From Roseobacter sp. (GTDB lineage: Bacteria; Pseudomonadota; Alphaproteobacteria; Rhodobacterales; Rhodobacteraceae), in assembly GCA_015665415.1 (NCBI GenBank), contig JADFAE010000014.1, forward strand, positions 248,001 to 312,000: a stretch of 64,000 nucleotides of DNA, written 5' to 3'. Positions 53,490 through 62,541 of this stretch are shown in pieces. Position 1 is the stretch's first letter; each line of letters begins with the position of its first letter. The position numbers and the translations under genes are program-made. The notes beneath the pieces are model-generated. The model did no database searches. It was not told the origin of the DNA and saw only the letters and a list, made by a program, of their open reading frames with translations.

Positions 53490-53550
53490 TCAAAATATTC
53501 CGGGGGTGAGCGCCCGCAGGGCGTGAGGAGGCAGAGCCCCAAACCCCTCA
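53490..53550. repeat. intergenic TATTCCGGGGG-type element
   Basis: AAAATATTCCGGGGGTGAGCG followed by CCGCAGGGCG, the same layout as the blocks at 15215 and 39520 (box with AAATAT next to a run of C or G). Lies between the DUF815 gene and the tat operon. Confidence 0.4.
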
Positions 53551-53560
53551 CCTCAACATG

Positions 53561-53592
53561 AAAAGGGCGCGCCGTTTCCGACACGCCCTTCC
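53561..53592 (-). terminator. terminator of tatABC
   Basis: On the minus strand AAGGGCGTGTCGG-AAA-CGGCGCGCCCTTTT: a stem of about 11 pairs with one or two mismatches, ending in a short T run. It lies 20 bases after the tatC stop. Confidence 0.7.
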
Positions 53593-53612
53593 CTCACAGT
53601 CTATCTGTGATG

Positions 53613-54554
53613 TTACTTGTCTTCATCGTCCTCGAACTCGGCCAGGATGGGATCATCCTCGTCGTCGTAATAGCCCTCGGCGCGCAGCTTCTCTTCGCGC
53701 TTGGTTTCAACCCGGCGCACCAGGAAGATCGAGATCTCATAAAGACCATAGACCACCACAAAGAGGATCAGCTGAGTGATCACATCCGGGGGCGTCACCA
53801 GCGCGGCCAGCACCAGAATGGCAACAATCGCATATTTGCGCACCGCCCCCAAACCATCCGCACTGACCAGACCAGCCTTGCCCATCAGGGTCAGCAGCAC
53901 CGGCAGCTGGAAACACAGACCAAAGGCCATGATGAATTTGAGCGTGATATCCAGGCTCTCGTTGACCTTGCCAAAGAAGGTGATCTTCACCCCATCGGTG
54001 GTTTCCGGAACAACCGCCATATCCACCACCACCTGACCCGGCACATCTCCGGCCACCTGACCTGCCGCCTGCGACAGCAGATTGGCAAAGATCGAGCTCA
54101 CATCAGCAAAGCCCAGAAAGAACTGCATCGCCAGTGGCGTCACCACCAGCTGGGCAAAGCTTGCCCCCAGCAGGAACATGAAAGGCGAGGCAATCAGGAA
54201 GGGCAGAAACGCGCCCTTTTCGGTCTTGTAGAGCCCCGGAGCCACAAAGCGCCATAGCTGGTAACCGATCATCGGAAAGGACAGCGCAAAGCCAAAGACC
54301 ATGGAGATCCGAAACAATGTGAACAGGTATTCCTGCGGCGACGTATATTGCAGCGTCGGCGAAGGATCCCCCAGCGCCCGCAACGTCTCCTCGATCGGCT
54401 TGACCAGGAACTGCAGGATCGGCTCGGCCACGACAAAGGCCAGAATGACCCCCACCGCAAAGGCCATCACCGCCCGGATCAGACGGGTGCGCAGCTCCGC
54501 CAGATGTTCGATCAATGGCGCGGTCGAATCCTCGACCTCTTCTGTCTGGCTCAT
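53613..54554 (-). CDS. tatC: twin-arginine translocase subunit TatC
   Basis: Core of the Tat protein exporter, 313 residues with six membrane segments. The N-terminal signature [18 protein letters not shown] and the motifs [36 protein letters not shown] and [20 protein letters not shown] are all present. An unusually long acidic tail ([17 protein letters not shown]) follows the last helix. Translation is coupled to tatB. Confidence 0.95.
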   Translation of the reverse strand: MSQTEEVEDSTAPLIEHLAELRTRLIRAVMAFAVGVILAFVVAEPILQFLVKPIEETLRALGDPSPTLQYTSPQEYLFTLFRISMVFGFALSFPMIGYQLWRFVAPGLYKTEKGAFLPFLIASPFMFLLGASFAQLVVTPLAMQFFLGFADVSSIFANLLSQAAGQVAGDVPGQVVVDMAVVPETTDGVKITFFGKVNESLDITLKFIMAFGLCFQLPVLLTLMGKAGLVSADGLGAVRKYAIVAILVLAALVTPPDVITQLILFVVVYGLYEISIFLVRRVETKREEKLRAEGYYDDEDDPILAEFEDDEDK

Positions 54555-55072
54555 GGTTTGGCCTCACTTTCTTGCGCAGGCGCATCCGCACCGCTTGGCT
54601 GCTCTGGCGCGGCTTCAACCGCGGCCTCGGCGGCCTCAGCGTGCTTCAGGGCCTCTGCGGCCTCACGTGCCTTGCGCTCAGCGGCAGCACGCGCGGTCGA
54701 AGCCTGGATCTTCTTGGCCTCAAGCGCGCGTTCAACCGCCATTTTTCCAGTCTCGGTGCCCGGCTTGAATGCGGTCGGGTCAATCGACTTGGTGGGGTCA
54801 ATGGATTTGGCCATATCCTGCGCCGCCTCTCTGACCCCGTCCATGGCCGTGCCCACCGGGTTGGTGGCGGCCTTCAGCCCCTTGGCGACGTCACGCACGC
54901 CGCTTTCGTCGGCGGCGTCATTCATCGCTGAGCTGAACTCGCGCGCCATGCCCTTGGCCTTGCCGACAAAACGTCCGACATTGCGGAACATCACCGGCAG
55001 GTCTTTGGGCCCGACAACAATCAGCGCCACAACGCCGATGACCAGCAGTTCGGTTAGCCCAAGATCAAACAT
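54551..55072 (-). CDS. tatB: Sec-independent translocase subunit TatB
   Basis: 173 residues. One N-terminal membrane helix ([20 protein letters not shown]) with a conserved [10 protein letters not shown] hinge and an amphipathic helix ([20 protein letters not shown]), then a long alanine/glutamate-rich tail. TatB with TatC recognises Tat signal peptides. The tail is longer than in E. coli, typical of alphaproteobacteria. Overlaps tatC by four bases. Confidence 0.93.
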   Translation of the reverse strand: MFDLGLTELLVIGVVALIVVGPKDLPVMFRNVGRFVGKAKGMAREFSSAMNDAADESGVRDVAKGLKAATNPVGTAMDGVREAAQDMAKSIDPTKSIDPTAFKPGTETGKMAVERALEAKKIQASTARAAAERKAREAAEALKHAEAAEAAVEAAPEQPSGADAPAQESEAKP

Positions 55073-55078
55073 CAGCGC

Positions 55079-55294
55079 TTACGCCTTGTCTTTTTCAGTC
55101 TCGGGGGTCACGTCCTGAGCCGCCTCAGCCGCATCCTTCTCCAGTTCGGCAGTGCCTTCACTGACGCCTCGCTTGAACGAGGTGATGCCTTTGCCAACTT
55201 CGCCCATCAGCGAGCTGATCTTGCCACGTCCAAACAGAACCAGAACAACAACAGCGATGAGCAGAATGCCTGGAAGGCCGATATTATTGAGCAT
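55079..55294 (-). CDS. tatA: Sec-independent translocase subunit TatA
   Basis: 71 residues. Membrane helix [20 protein letters not shown] and amphipathic helix [20 protein letters not shown], then an acidic tail. First gene of the tatABC operon, six bases before tatB. It polymerises to make the translocation pore. Confidence 0.95.
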   Translation of the reverse strand: MLNNIGLPGILLIAVVVLVLFGRGKISSLMGEVGKGITSFKRGVSEGTAELEKDAAEAAQDVTPETEKDKA

Positions 55295-55516
55295 GTGAAT
55301 CTCTCCTTGTCTTCAACCGGTGCGCTACGCAGCGGTTCACTCTTTTCTGGCACCCGGTCTACGCCCCCCAATGCCAAGATCAAAGACCGATGGCTGGCCT
55401 TACCGCCTCTCTGCAGGGCAAAAACAGGTTTTTTGCAGCCAGCGCAAATCCAACTGACAGGTTTGTGTCAGTTGGCATCCTCTATCACGTCCCTACCAAC
55501 AACCTGGAGTATCGAA

Positions 55517-55825
55517 ATGACCCAAAACGTAGCTGAAACCGTGACCTTTGCCTTGGCGGACAGCGTGAGCGATGCCGAATTCGTCACGCTGAGCAAACTG
55601 ACCGAGGCCTTTGTACGAAGCTGCCCCGGTTTCATCTTTCGCCGCCTCAGCAAGGGCGAGGATGGACGCTGGACCGATGCGGTGGTCTGGCAGGATATGG
55701 CAACTGCACAGGCCGCAGCCAAGGCCTTTGAGGCCCAGGATTTTCTGCCCGCCCTCATGGGTGCTATGAAGCCTGACAGCGTCACCATGCGCCATGAGAC
55801 CATCCACTGGACCATGGCGGCCTAA
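55517..55825 (+). CDS. small dimeric alpha-beta barrel (ABM-like) protein
   Basis: 102 residues from the ATG at 55517 (MTQNVAETVTFALADSVSDA). It has the alternating helix-strand layout of antibiotic-biosynthesis monooxygenase-like proteins: VTLSKLTEAFVRSCPGFIFR, then WTDAVVWQDMATAQAAAKAF and a terminal HETIHWTMAA. No metal or flavin site. It precedes the YafY regulator in the same direction, which may regulate it. Confidence 0.6.
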   Translation: MTQNVAETVTFALADSVSDAEFVTLSKLTEAFVRSCPGFIFRRLSKGEDGRWTDAVVWQDMATAQAAAKAFEAQDFLPALMGAMKPDSVTMRHETIHWTMAA

Positions 55826-55882
55826 ACAGCGTGGCGTCGCATGGGCTTGACCCGCAGCCAAGGCCTGCGACAAAGGTAGCCT

Positions 55883-56584
55883 ATGCGACGCACCGACCGC
55901 CTTTTTGAAATCATCCAGATCCTGCGCGATGGCAAACTCCATCGCGCAAAGGACATTGCTGCCCGGCTGGAGGTCTCCACCCGCACCATCTACCGCGACA
56001 TGGACACGCTGGTGGCCTCTGGTGTGCCAGTCGAGGGCGAGCGCGGCGTTGGCTATCTGGTGCGCGAGCAGATCACCCTGCCGCCCCTGACCCTGACCCC
56101 GGAGGAGCTGGAAGCGCTGAACCTGGGCATGGCCATCGTGGCTGAGGCTGCGGATGCCGATCTGAAAGCCGCAGCGCTGTCGCTGGCAAGCAAAGTTGAC
56201 GCAGTTCTGCCCGCAGAGGTCATTGCCGAAGCGGATGCCTGGAAATTCGCCGTCTATCCCTTTGCCGATGTCGCCCGTGGCTTTGCCCAGATGCCGACCC
56301 TGCGCGCGGCGATCAAATCGCGCCAAAAGCTGGAAATGCACTACCGCCGCATCGACGGCACCCTGACAGAGCGCGTCATTCGCCCTCTGCATATGGAATA
56401 TTGGGGACGGGTCTGGACCCTGACGGCCTGGTGCGAGACCCGAGGCGATTTCCGTGTCTTTCGCGTTGACCTGATCGAAGAGGCCCGGGCCCTGCCCGAG
56501 TTGTTTCAGGATGAACCCGGCAAGACCCTGGCGGATTATGATCCGCAGGCCAATGCGGCCAAGCCCCAGAATCCTGAAGGCTGA
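55883..56584 (+). CDS. YafY-type transcriptional regulator (HTH and WYL)
   Basis: 233 residues. The N-terminal helix-turn-helix (MRRTDRLFEIIQILRDGKLH, then ARLEVSTRTIYRDMDTLVAS) is followed by a WYL-like sensor domain with KSRQKLEMHYRRIDGTLTER and HMEYWGRVWTLTAWCETRGD. DeoR/YafY family proteins sense small molecules or nucleotides. Its stop lies in the first unit of a 7-bp tandem repeat. Likely regulates the ABM-like gene ahead of it. Confidence 0.85.
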   Translation: MRRTDRLFEIIQILRDGKLHRAKDIAARLEVSTRTIYRDMDTLVASGVPVEGERGVGYLVREQITLPPLTLTPEELEALNLGMAIVAEAADADLKAAALSLASKVDAVLPAEVIAEADAWKFAVYPFADVARGFAQMPTLRAAIKSRQKLEMHYRRIDGTLTERVIRPLHMEYWGRVWTLTAWCETRGDFRVFRVDLIEEARALPELFQDEPGKTLADYDPQANAAKPQNPEG

Positions 56585-56613
56585 GGGCTGAGGGCTGAGG
56601 GCTGAGGGCTGAG
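56579..56613. repeat. five-fold 7-bp tandem repeat GGCTGAG
   Basis: Five perfect contiguous copies of GGCTGAG. The first contains the TGA stop of the YafY-type gene, so copy-number change does not alter the protein but would change the distance to the convergent FbpC gene end. Confidence 0.85.
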
Positions 56614-56631
56614 GTTCAGATCAATTGCAGC

Positions 56632-57783
56632 TCAGGCCGGAAAGACAAAACAGCGGTTGCGCGGTACCGTCAGCCACATCGGACGGCCCACCTCCGGCAA
56701 GAACACCCGTGGCACCGTTACCTTCAACACCGAACCGTCATGGTCCATCTGAAATTCCACCAGGCTCTCGTGGCCCAGATAGCGCGCCCGTTTGACCGTG
56801 GCGCGGGCTGCGACCCCATCACTTGCCGTTGGCAATGGCCCGGTGCCCTTTCGGTCAAAATCAATGCGCACATGCTGGGGGCGGAACACGATCTCCACAT
56901 CCGTCTTGTCGGCAATGCCTGGTGCCAGGAATTGACCAAAGGGGGTTTCCGCCAACGCGCCGTTAACTTGTGAGTGCAAAACATTGACATCACTAAAGAA
57001 AGCGACAGCAGCCTTGTCCTTGGGACGGGTATAGACATTGTAGGGGGCGCCCTGCTGCACGATCTTGCCGCGCCGCATCAGCGCAATCTCATCCGCCATC
57101 CGCATGGCTTCTTCGGGCTCATGGGTGACCAAAAGCACCGCCGCGTCTTCTTCTTTCAGCAGCGTCAGGGTCTCGTCGCGGATGCCGTCGCGCAACCGGT
57201 TGTCGAGGCCAGAGAAGGGCTCATCCATCAGCATGATGCGCGGCCGCGGAGCCAGGGCGCGGGCCAGGGCCACCCGCTGCTGCTCCCCACCTGACAGGTG
57301 ATGCGGGAACTCATCGATAAAGCGGGTTAGCGCGACTTTCTGCAGCAGCTCTTCGACCCGGGCGCGTTTCTCGTCCCGGTGCCCTTTCAGGCCAAAGGCC
57401 ACGTTGTCGGCCACGCTGAGATGCGGGAACAGGGCAAAATCCTGAAACATCAGCCCGATTTCGCGCCGTTCTGGCGGGACACGAAACACGGTGTCGCAGA
57501 TCAGCTTGCCATCCACGTAGATCTCGCCGCTGTCCTGCATCTCGACGCCGGCAATCATCCGCAGCGTGGTGGATTTGCCGCAGCCCGATGGCCCCAGCAG
57601 GCAGGTCACCTGCCCCGCCTGGATCTGCAGCGAGACATCATCCACCACCGCCCGACCATCGAAATAGCGGTGGATATTGCGAATTTCGAGCCGGGGAGCC
57701 GGAGCGTTTTCAATCACGCTGTCAGAAGTCACCTCAGGCTGAACAGACAGAGAGGTGTCAGGCAGGGGGGATGCTGTGCTCAT
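56632..57783 (-). CDS. fbpC: ABC transporter ATPase, FbpC/PotA type
   Basis: 383 residues. Walker A LLGPSGCGKSTTLRM, Q-loop MFQDFALFPHL, signature LSGGEQQRVALARA, Walker B RIMLMDEPFSGLD, H-loop LLVTHEPEEAM. The C-terminal TOBE-like domain (VEIVFRPQHVRIDF) fits ferric-iron or polyamine importers. An N-terminal extension of about 30 residues is unusual. No permease or binding protein is adjacent, so it serves a transporter elsewhere. The RARYLGHESLVEF segment is typical of the ferric subgroup. Confidence 0.8.
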   Translation of the reverse strand: MSTASPLPDTSLSVQPEVTSDSVIENAPAPRLEIRNIHRYFDGRAVVDDVSLQIQAGQVTCLLGPSGCGKSTTLRMIAGVEMQDSGEIYVDGKLICDTVFRVPPERREIGLMFQDFALFPHLSVADNVAFGLKGHRDEKRARVEELLQKVALTRFIDEFPHHLSGGEQQRVALARALAPRPRIMLMDEPFSGLDNRLRDGIRDETLTLLKEEDAAVLLVTHEPEEAMRMADEIALMRRGKIVQQGAPYNVYTRPKDKAAVAFFSDVNVLHSQVNGALAETPFGQFLAPGIADKTDVEIVFRPQHVRIDFDRKGTGPLPTASDGVAARATVKRARYLGHESLVEFQMDHDGSVLKVTVPRVFLPEVGRPMWLTVPRNRCFVFPA

Positions 57784-57859
57784 TTGGCCTCGCAGGATTT
57801 CCGACCAAAAAAATCGGCTTTAGCGGCAAATAGCAATCCCTCTGCCCCCGTGCAAGCCT

Positions 57860-58921
57860 TCAGCAGCAGCTCGCCGCTGCGCCATCTTGATCCAGCCCGG
57901 TAAAAGGTGAGTTGCCGCCGCAGCCCGCAAAGATCCCGTAATGGGTGGAAAAATCGCCGATAAAGTCAAAATGCGGCGCCAGTCGGCTGTCCTTTAGCAT
58001 CATCCAGGTATTGCCGCAGACCGCAAATACCTTGCCGCGCTCGATCACATGGTGATCGTCCAGATGCAGCGCATGGGGCGCATGGGGAATGCTGCCCTTG
58101 TAGATCACCGCCTGGCCGTAATCCTCACAGTCGCTTTCCAACGCGGGCAGTTTGAACAGACGATAGGTGGCGGAGAGGAACTTGAGCGGTGCCACCCGTG
58201 CCTCCAGCTTGGGGTTTTCGATGGTCAGGGGCCGCGCGGTCACCATCCGTGGGTCATGGAACCCCGCCCCTTTGGCCAGGGTCAGAAAGTCGTTCCAATA
58301 CAGCGCGCCGGACAGGCATTCCCCATAGAGAACCTCATCACGCGCCATGTCTTCAGGCACCCGGCGGTCGGCATAGACATCGGAGAAGTACATCTCCCCG
58401 CCCTCTTTCAACAAATGATAGGCCCCGCGCAGCACCGCCGCCTTGTCCGTGGCCAGATTGATCACGCAGTTGGAGACGATCACATCAAAGGAGCCCGGCT
58501 GCAGATCCAGATCCTCCAGCGTTTCGATATAGCCATGGTGGAACTCCACATTCGAGGTCTCATGTCCAAAGGCTGCAGCATGGAAATCCTGGTGGCGGCG
58601 GGCCACCTCCAGCTGTGCCGGGGTCATGTCGACACCGACAACTTTGCCCTTGGGTCCCACCATCTGCGACAGGGCATAGACATCGCGCCCGGCCCCACAG
58701 CCCAGATCGAGGATGCGTGCGCCCTCCAAGGCTTCGGGCGCAATCAGCCCACAACCATAATAGCGCGTCAGCACCTCATCATGGATCTGCGACAGCACCG
58801 CTTTGACGTGATCGGGGATATCGTCCGGCGTACAGCAGGCATTGGTCTGCAAATCCGCACTGCCCTGGAGCACCTCCCCGTAGTAGTTTTGAACGGAGGC
58901 ATGGGAGGATGCAGAGGTCAT
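57860..58921 (-). CDS. ArsM-like SAM methyltransferase
   Basis: 353 residues. SAM-binding ILDLGCGAGRDVYALSQMVG and the FDVIVSNCVINLATDK motif are clear, and the whole layout, including NACCTPDDIP near residue 28, follows arsenite methyltransferases. Cysteines that could bind arsenic are CC near residues 28-29, SNC near 150, GEC near 200 and the extreme C-terminal CC. Arsenite methylation is the likely role but no ars gene is nearby. Upstream are three 15-bp repeats. Confidence 0.75.
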   Translation of the reverse strand: MTSASSHASVQNYYGEVLQGSADLQTNACCTPDDIPDHVKAVLSQIHDEVLTRYYGCGLIAPEALEGARILDLGCGAGRDVYALSQMVGPKGKVVGVDMTPAQLEVARRHQDFHAAAFGHETSNVEFHHGYIETLEDLDLQPGSFDVIVSNCVINLATDKAAVLRGAYHLLKEGGEMYFSDVYADRRVPEDMARDEVLYGECLSGALYWNDFLTLAKGAGFHDPRMVTARPLTIENPKLEARVAPLKFLSATYRLFKLPALESDCEDYGQAVIYKGSIPHAPHALHLDDHHVIERGKVFAVCGNTWMMLKDSRLAPHFDFIGDFSTHYGIFAGCGGNSPFTGLDQDGAAASCC

Positions 58922-58966
58922 GGGCGAGGCTTTCCTTGGGCACAGTAAGGCAGAATCTATCAGGCT

Positions 58967-59011
58967 GGTCTGAACGAAACCGGCCTGAATGAAACCGACC
59001 TGAATGAAACT
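58967..59011. repeat. three 15-bp direct repeats upstream of the ArsM-like gene
   Basis: GGTCTGAACGAAACC, GGCCTGAATGAAACC and GACCTGAATGAAACT follow each other without spacing (58967-58981, 58982-58996, 58997-59011). They sit 46 bases upstream of the ATG and look like stacked binding sites. Confidence 0.7.
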
Positions 59012-59132
59012 GGGCTACCGCGACCGTAAAACCACCGCAAGTCCTCAGCACGGGTTCTGACGCAGAGGTGAGCGCGCGTGGCCTGCCCGTGACCGAGATT
59101 CTGCCGCCTCGCCAAGCGGGGCAGTGGCCCCA

Positions 59133-60251
59133 TCAGGCCATCAGTTCGAACTCTGCTTCGGCACGGATCTGGCCGTTGACCAGAATCCGCAAGTGATGGG
59201 GCCCCGGGTGCAACTTGAAGGTTGTAGCATCCCCCTTTAATCGGTGAGATTTTTCAATAGTCAACTTATCTTGCGAAATTTGCGCCTTCTTGATCTTGAA
59301 AACTTTTTGTGAACTCTTTCCCGCAGGGCGATGAAAACAAATGATATAGTCAACAATCGCTGAGAGAGACGCCGGTGCGGATAGCTCCACCTCAAAGGAA
59401 ACAGACTCTCCTATTCGCACCTTTTGGCTGTTGAGCGTCAGTTTTGCAGAGACCTCTGCATCCGGGTCATATCCCAGCAGGCGCAGCGCGCCAGCATGGC
59501 CAGATTTCACCAGACCGCGACAGGCATGTGTGCTGATCCAGTCCAACTCCTTGGCGGTCTGGCTGCCTTGTTCGCGCCAACGCGACAGGCGCTCCAACAT
59601 CAGCTCCGGATCTTTTTTGGAAATGTCGTTGAGATGATTGGCAACCGAGCGGGTGACATAGCGCGTTGGGTCAGCCTGCAGATGATCCAACAGGGGCAGC
59701 GGGTCCGCCAATGCCAGCGACACTCCCTCGCCCCAGGGCAACCGCGGTCGGGTGCCTTCGCTGACCAGACGACGCACATGATAACTGGGGTGGGTCAGCC
59801 AGTCCTGCATTCGCGCCAGGGTCAGCGTGGGATGCGCGTTCAAGAACGGGCGCACCGCCCACTCCATCGAAAACCGCTGGGTCAGCTCTGCCAGCAGATC
59901 CAATCCCAGCTCCGGATAATGCTCCAGGGCACGCGCCACCACAAACTCCCCCAGTGGCGCAAAGATGAAATCGCCAAAATCATCGTCCGACCTACCCGGA
60001 TCCAGCGGCGGCGGCAGGGCCTGGAGCAGGATCGGAGCCACCTGCGGCAGCGCCCCCGGCAGATGCCTGCCCAGAATCTCTGCAATCCAACTGATGCGCG
60101 CCTTCAGCTCACGCTCCTGCAGGCCCGCCATGACGTCAGTCTCAAACCTGCCCGGATCAAACCCAGGGGAGGCTGAGGCAAAAAGACCCGCCAAATAGCG
60201 GGTCTTATCGAGATTGAACAATTGGTCCTTCAGGGAAAACCCGCTGGCCAT
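59133..60251 (-). CDS. AlkC/AlkD-like DNA alkylation repair protein
   Basis: 372 residues. The first 250 are alpha-helical HEAT-like repeats (GLDLLAELTQRFSMEWAVRP, NAHPTLTLARMQDWLTHPSY, DPELMLERLSRWREQGSQTA), like AlkD/AlkC glycosylases that remove 3-methyladenine. The final 110 residues form an Ig-like beta domain (IGESVSFEVELSAPASLSAI and RLKGDATTFKLHPGPHHLRI), which points to AlkC. The catalytic acid residues cannot be fixed by eye. No partner genes. Confidence 0.75.
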   Translation of the reverse strand: MASGFSLKDQLFNLDKTRYLAGLFASASPGFDPGRFETDVMAGLQERELKARISWIAEILGRHLPGALPQVAPILLQALPPPLDPGRSDDDFGDFIFAPLGEFVVARALEHYPELGLDLLAELTQRFSMEWAVRPFLNAHPTLTLARMQDWLTHPSYHVRRLVSEGTRPRLPWGEGVSLALADPLPLLDHLQADPTRYVTRSVANHLNDISKKDPELMLERLSRWREQGSQTAKELDWISTHACRGLVKSGHAGALRLLGYDPDAEVSAKLTLNSQKVRIGESVSFEVELSAPASLSAIVDYIICFHRPAGKSSQKVFKIKKAQISQDKLTIEKSHRLKGDATTFKLHPGPHHLRILVNGQIRAEAEFELMA

Positions 60252-60290
60252 TGAATTCCTCCGCTCAATTTGTCGTTTTCTTCGGCTGAG

Positions 60291-61070
60291 TTACAGCGTC
60301 ATATTGGTGGCACCGCCATCCAGCAGGATGTTCTGGCCCACAATGAAACCGGCATGCTGCGAGCAGAGAAAGGCGCAGGTAGCGCCAAATTCCTGCCGCG
60401 AGCCATAGCGTCCAGCCGGGATGGTTGCCGCCCGCTGGGCTTTAGCTTCCTCCATGGTGATGCCCTGCTGGGCACAGACACCGCTGTCGAGCGAGACCGC
60501 CCGGTCGGTGGCATGGATACCCGGCATCAGATTGTTGATGCAGACCCCACTACCGGCCACCTGACGCGCGGTGCCCGCCACATATCCGGTCAAACCCGCG
60601 CGAGCAGAGTTGGACAGGCCCAGAACCGCGATCGGCGCTTTGACGGATTGCGAGGTGATATTGACCACCCGCCCCCAGCCCCTGTCCATCATCCCAGGTA
60701 GCAACGCCTTCATCAGCGCAATCGGGGCCAGCATATTGGCGTCCAGCGCCTTGATGAAATCCTCGCGTTCCCAATCGGACCACAGACCCGGAGGCGGGCC
60801 ACCGGCGTTGGTGACCAGAATATCCACCCCCTGTGCCACAGCAAGCAGCCGTTGCTGCCCCTCAGCGGTGGTCACATCAGCTGCCACGGTTTCGACCTCG
60901 ACACCGTGAGTGTCGCGAATCCCCTGAGCCGCCGCCAACAGCGCCTCTTCGCCCCGGGCATTCATCACCAGATTGACGCCCGCTTCGGCCAGCGCCTCGG
61001 CGCAGCCCAACCCCAGTCCCTTACTGCTGGCACAGACCAACGCCCGCTTCCCTATGATCCCTAGATCCAT
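60291..61070 (-). CDS. SDR family oxidoreductase with altered active site
   Basis: 259 residues from the ATG at 61070 (MDLGIIGKRALVCASSKGLG), preceded by GGAGAGAAACAG. The cofactor site reads CASSKGLGLGCAEALAEAG, and NAGG at residue 84 is present. The expected YxxxK is replaced by SNSAR (LGLSNSARAGLTG), so Tyr and Lys are missing; this loss is typical of one branch of the family, which may use other residues. The MNARGEEALLAAAQG segment is close to FabG-like enzymes. Substrate unknown. Confidence 0.8.
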   Translation of the reverse strand: MDLGIIGKRALVCASSKGLGLGCAEALAEAGVNLVMNARGEEALLAAAQGIRDTHGVEVETVAADVTTAEGQQRLLAVAQGVDILVTNAGGPPPGLWSDWEREDFIKALDANMLAPIALMKALLPGMMDRGWGRVVNITSQSVKAPIAVLGLSNSARAGLTGYVAGTARQVAGSGVCINNLMPGIHATDRAVSLDSGVCAQQGITMEEAKAQRAATIPAGRYGSRQEFGATCAFLCSQHAGFIVGQNILLDGGATNMTL

Positions 61071-61192
61071 CTGTTTCTCTCCACTGCGCATTTCATGTCT
61101 GGCCAAAGACTGCACCGCAGGGGCGACAATGGCCAGCCCGGAAACATGCGCATTCGATCAGTTTAACGCGGTGTCAGGAATTTGGTCCGTAA

Positions 61193-62290
61193 ATGTCCGT
61201 ATCATGCCATAATTGGCTGGTAGCACCTGTGCCAAAGGGCGTGCAGAAACCGCCGCCCGCAGCAGCCAGAGGTTTTTCCGTGACCGCATCAGATCGCGCC
61301 ATTCAGTCCATCCCCGCCTACCCGGCAGAGCAATTTCGGGTCGAGATCGGTGCCAATATGGGGGATCCGTTGGGTGTGCTGGACGATTTGGTGCTCGACG
61401 ACATCTACCTGCTTGCCCCACCTGCCCGGCCAGGGCGACTTTCGCTTGCCACCGGCTCGCAGGGTAGCTTTAGCGTGGCGGAGGGCACGGGTCTGGGTCA
61501 GATCGGTGCCGCGCTGCACCTGGATTGCACCCTCACCCTGATGCCGCAGTCTGGCGACAATATCGACGCTCTGGTCATGGTCGAGGTCGATCCTGAAGGC
61601 ATGATCGCCGCCGTCTATCTGCTGCCGATGGCACCGCTAACGGCGCAGCAGAACTATACGCTGGTACGCGCCACCCAAGAGGACGCCCGGCGCAAGCTGG
61701 CACAGATGGCCTGTGTCTCCTTTACCCGCGGCACCCGGATCACTCTGGCCACCGGTGCGCAACACCCCATCGAAGACCTCCAGCCCGGCGACCGTATCCT
61801 GACCCGCGACGCCGGCGTGCAAGAGCTGCGCTGGATTGGCCAAAGCACCGCCCGCGCAGTAGGCCGCATGGCCCCGGTACTGATCCGCGCCCATGCCCTG
61901 AACAATGCCAATGACCTGCTGGTGAGCCCGGATCACCGGCTGATGGTCTATCAGCGCCAGGATGAATTGGGCACCGGCTGTCCCGAGCTCCTGGTGCGGG
62001 CCCACGATCTGGTCAATGGCGACACGGTGGTGCTGCAGGACGGTGGTTTCGTCGATTATTTCCAGCTTTTGTTTGACCACCATCACATTGTCTATGCCGA
62101 GGGCATCGCAGCCGAGTCCCTGTTTCTGGATGCCTTGACTCAACCTGCTCTGCCGGATGAGATCCTGAGCCGGATGTCGCCAGCAACCGGAACACAGCAC
62201 CGCCGCGACGCCCATGGCATCGACGTGCAAAAAGCCCTGCTTGACCGCCCCGATGCCGTGAGCCTGTTGAAACGTGCCTCACTTCGATAG
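61193..62290 (+). CDS. Hint-domain protein
   Basis: 365 residues from the ATG at 61193; a GTG at 61279 near AGAGG is a fair alternative. The N-terminal half (FRVEIGANMGDPLGVLDDLV) is a beta-rich roseobacter-type unit. The Hint part is residues about 175-320: SFTRGTRITLATGAQHPIED, then GDRILTRDAGVQELRWIGQS, LVSPDHRLMVYQ, and LVRAHDLVNGD. The first nucleophile is Ser in place of Cys. Hint proteins are common in this group, with unclear roles. No adjacent partner is obvious. Confidence 0.85.
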   Translation: MSVSCHNWLVAPVPKGVQKPPPAAARGFSVTASDRAIQSIPAYPAEQFRVEIGANMGDPLGVLDDLVLDDIYLLAPPARPGRLSLATGSQGSFSVAEGTGLGQIGAALHLDCTLTLMPQSGDNIDALVMVEVDPEGMIAAVYLLPMAPLTAQQNYTLVRATQEDARRKLAQMACVSFTRGTRITLATGAQHPIEDLQPGDRILTRDAGVQELRWIGQSTARAVGRMAPVLIRAHALNNANDLLVSPDHRLMVYQRQDELGTGCPELLVRAHDLVNGDTVVLQDGGFVDYFQLLFDHHHIVYAEGIAAESLFLDALTQPALPDEILSRMSPATGTQHRRDAHGIDVQKALLDRPDAVSLLKRASLR

Positions 62291-62541
62291 CCCGGTCACG
62301 CCAATTTCCGGGCAACAGCCGGTGCCCGCACCAGACCGGAGGCTGTCACGTTCTTAGCTGTCTGAAGTCGTGCGATGCACCGCCTGGCTGCCACCAGGTA
62401 ACCACCGGGCGCGGGAGACCCTTTATTTGCAAATACCAAAATGTCACAGGCCACCCGCCTTTACCCAGGGCCTTGCTGGACGTCGCCATGACGGGTGGAT
62501 TAGAGAAGGCCGCGCAGCTGGCAGCAACGTAAGGACATGAC

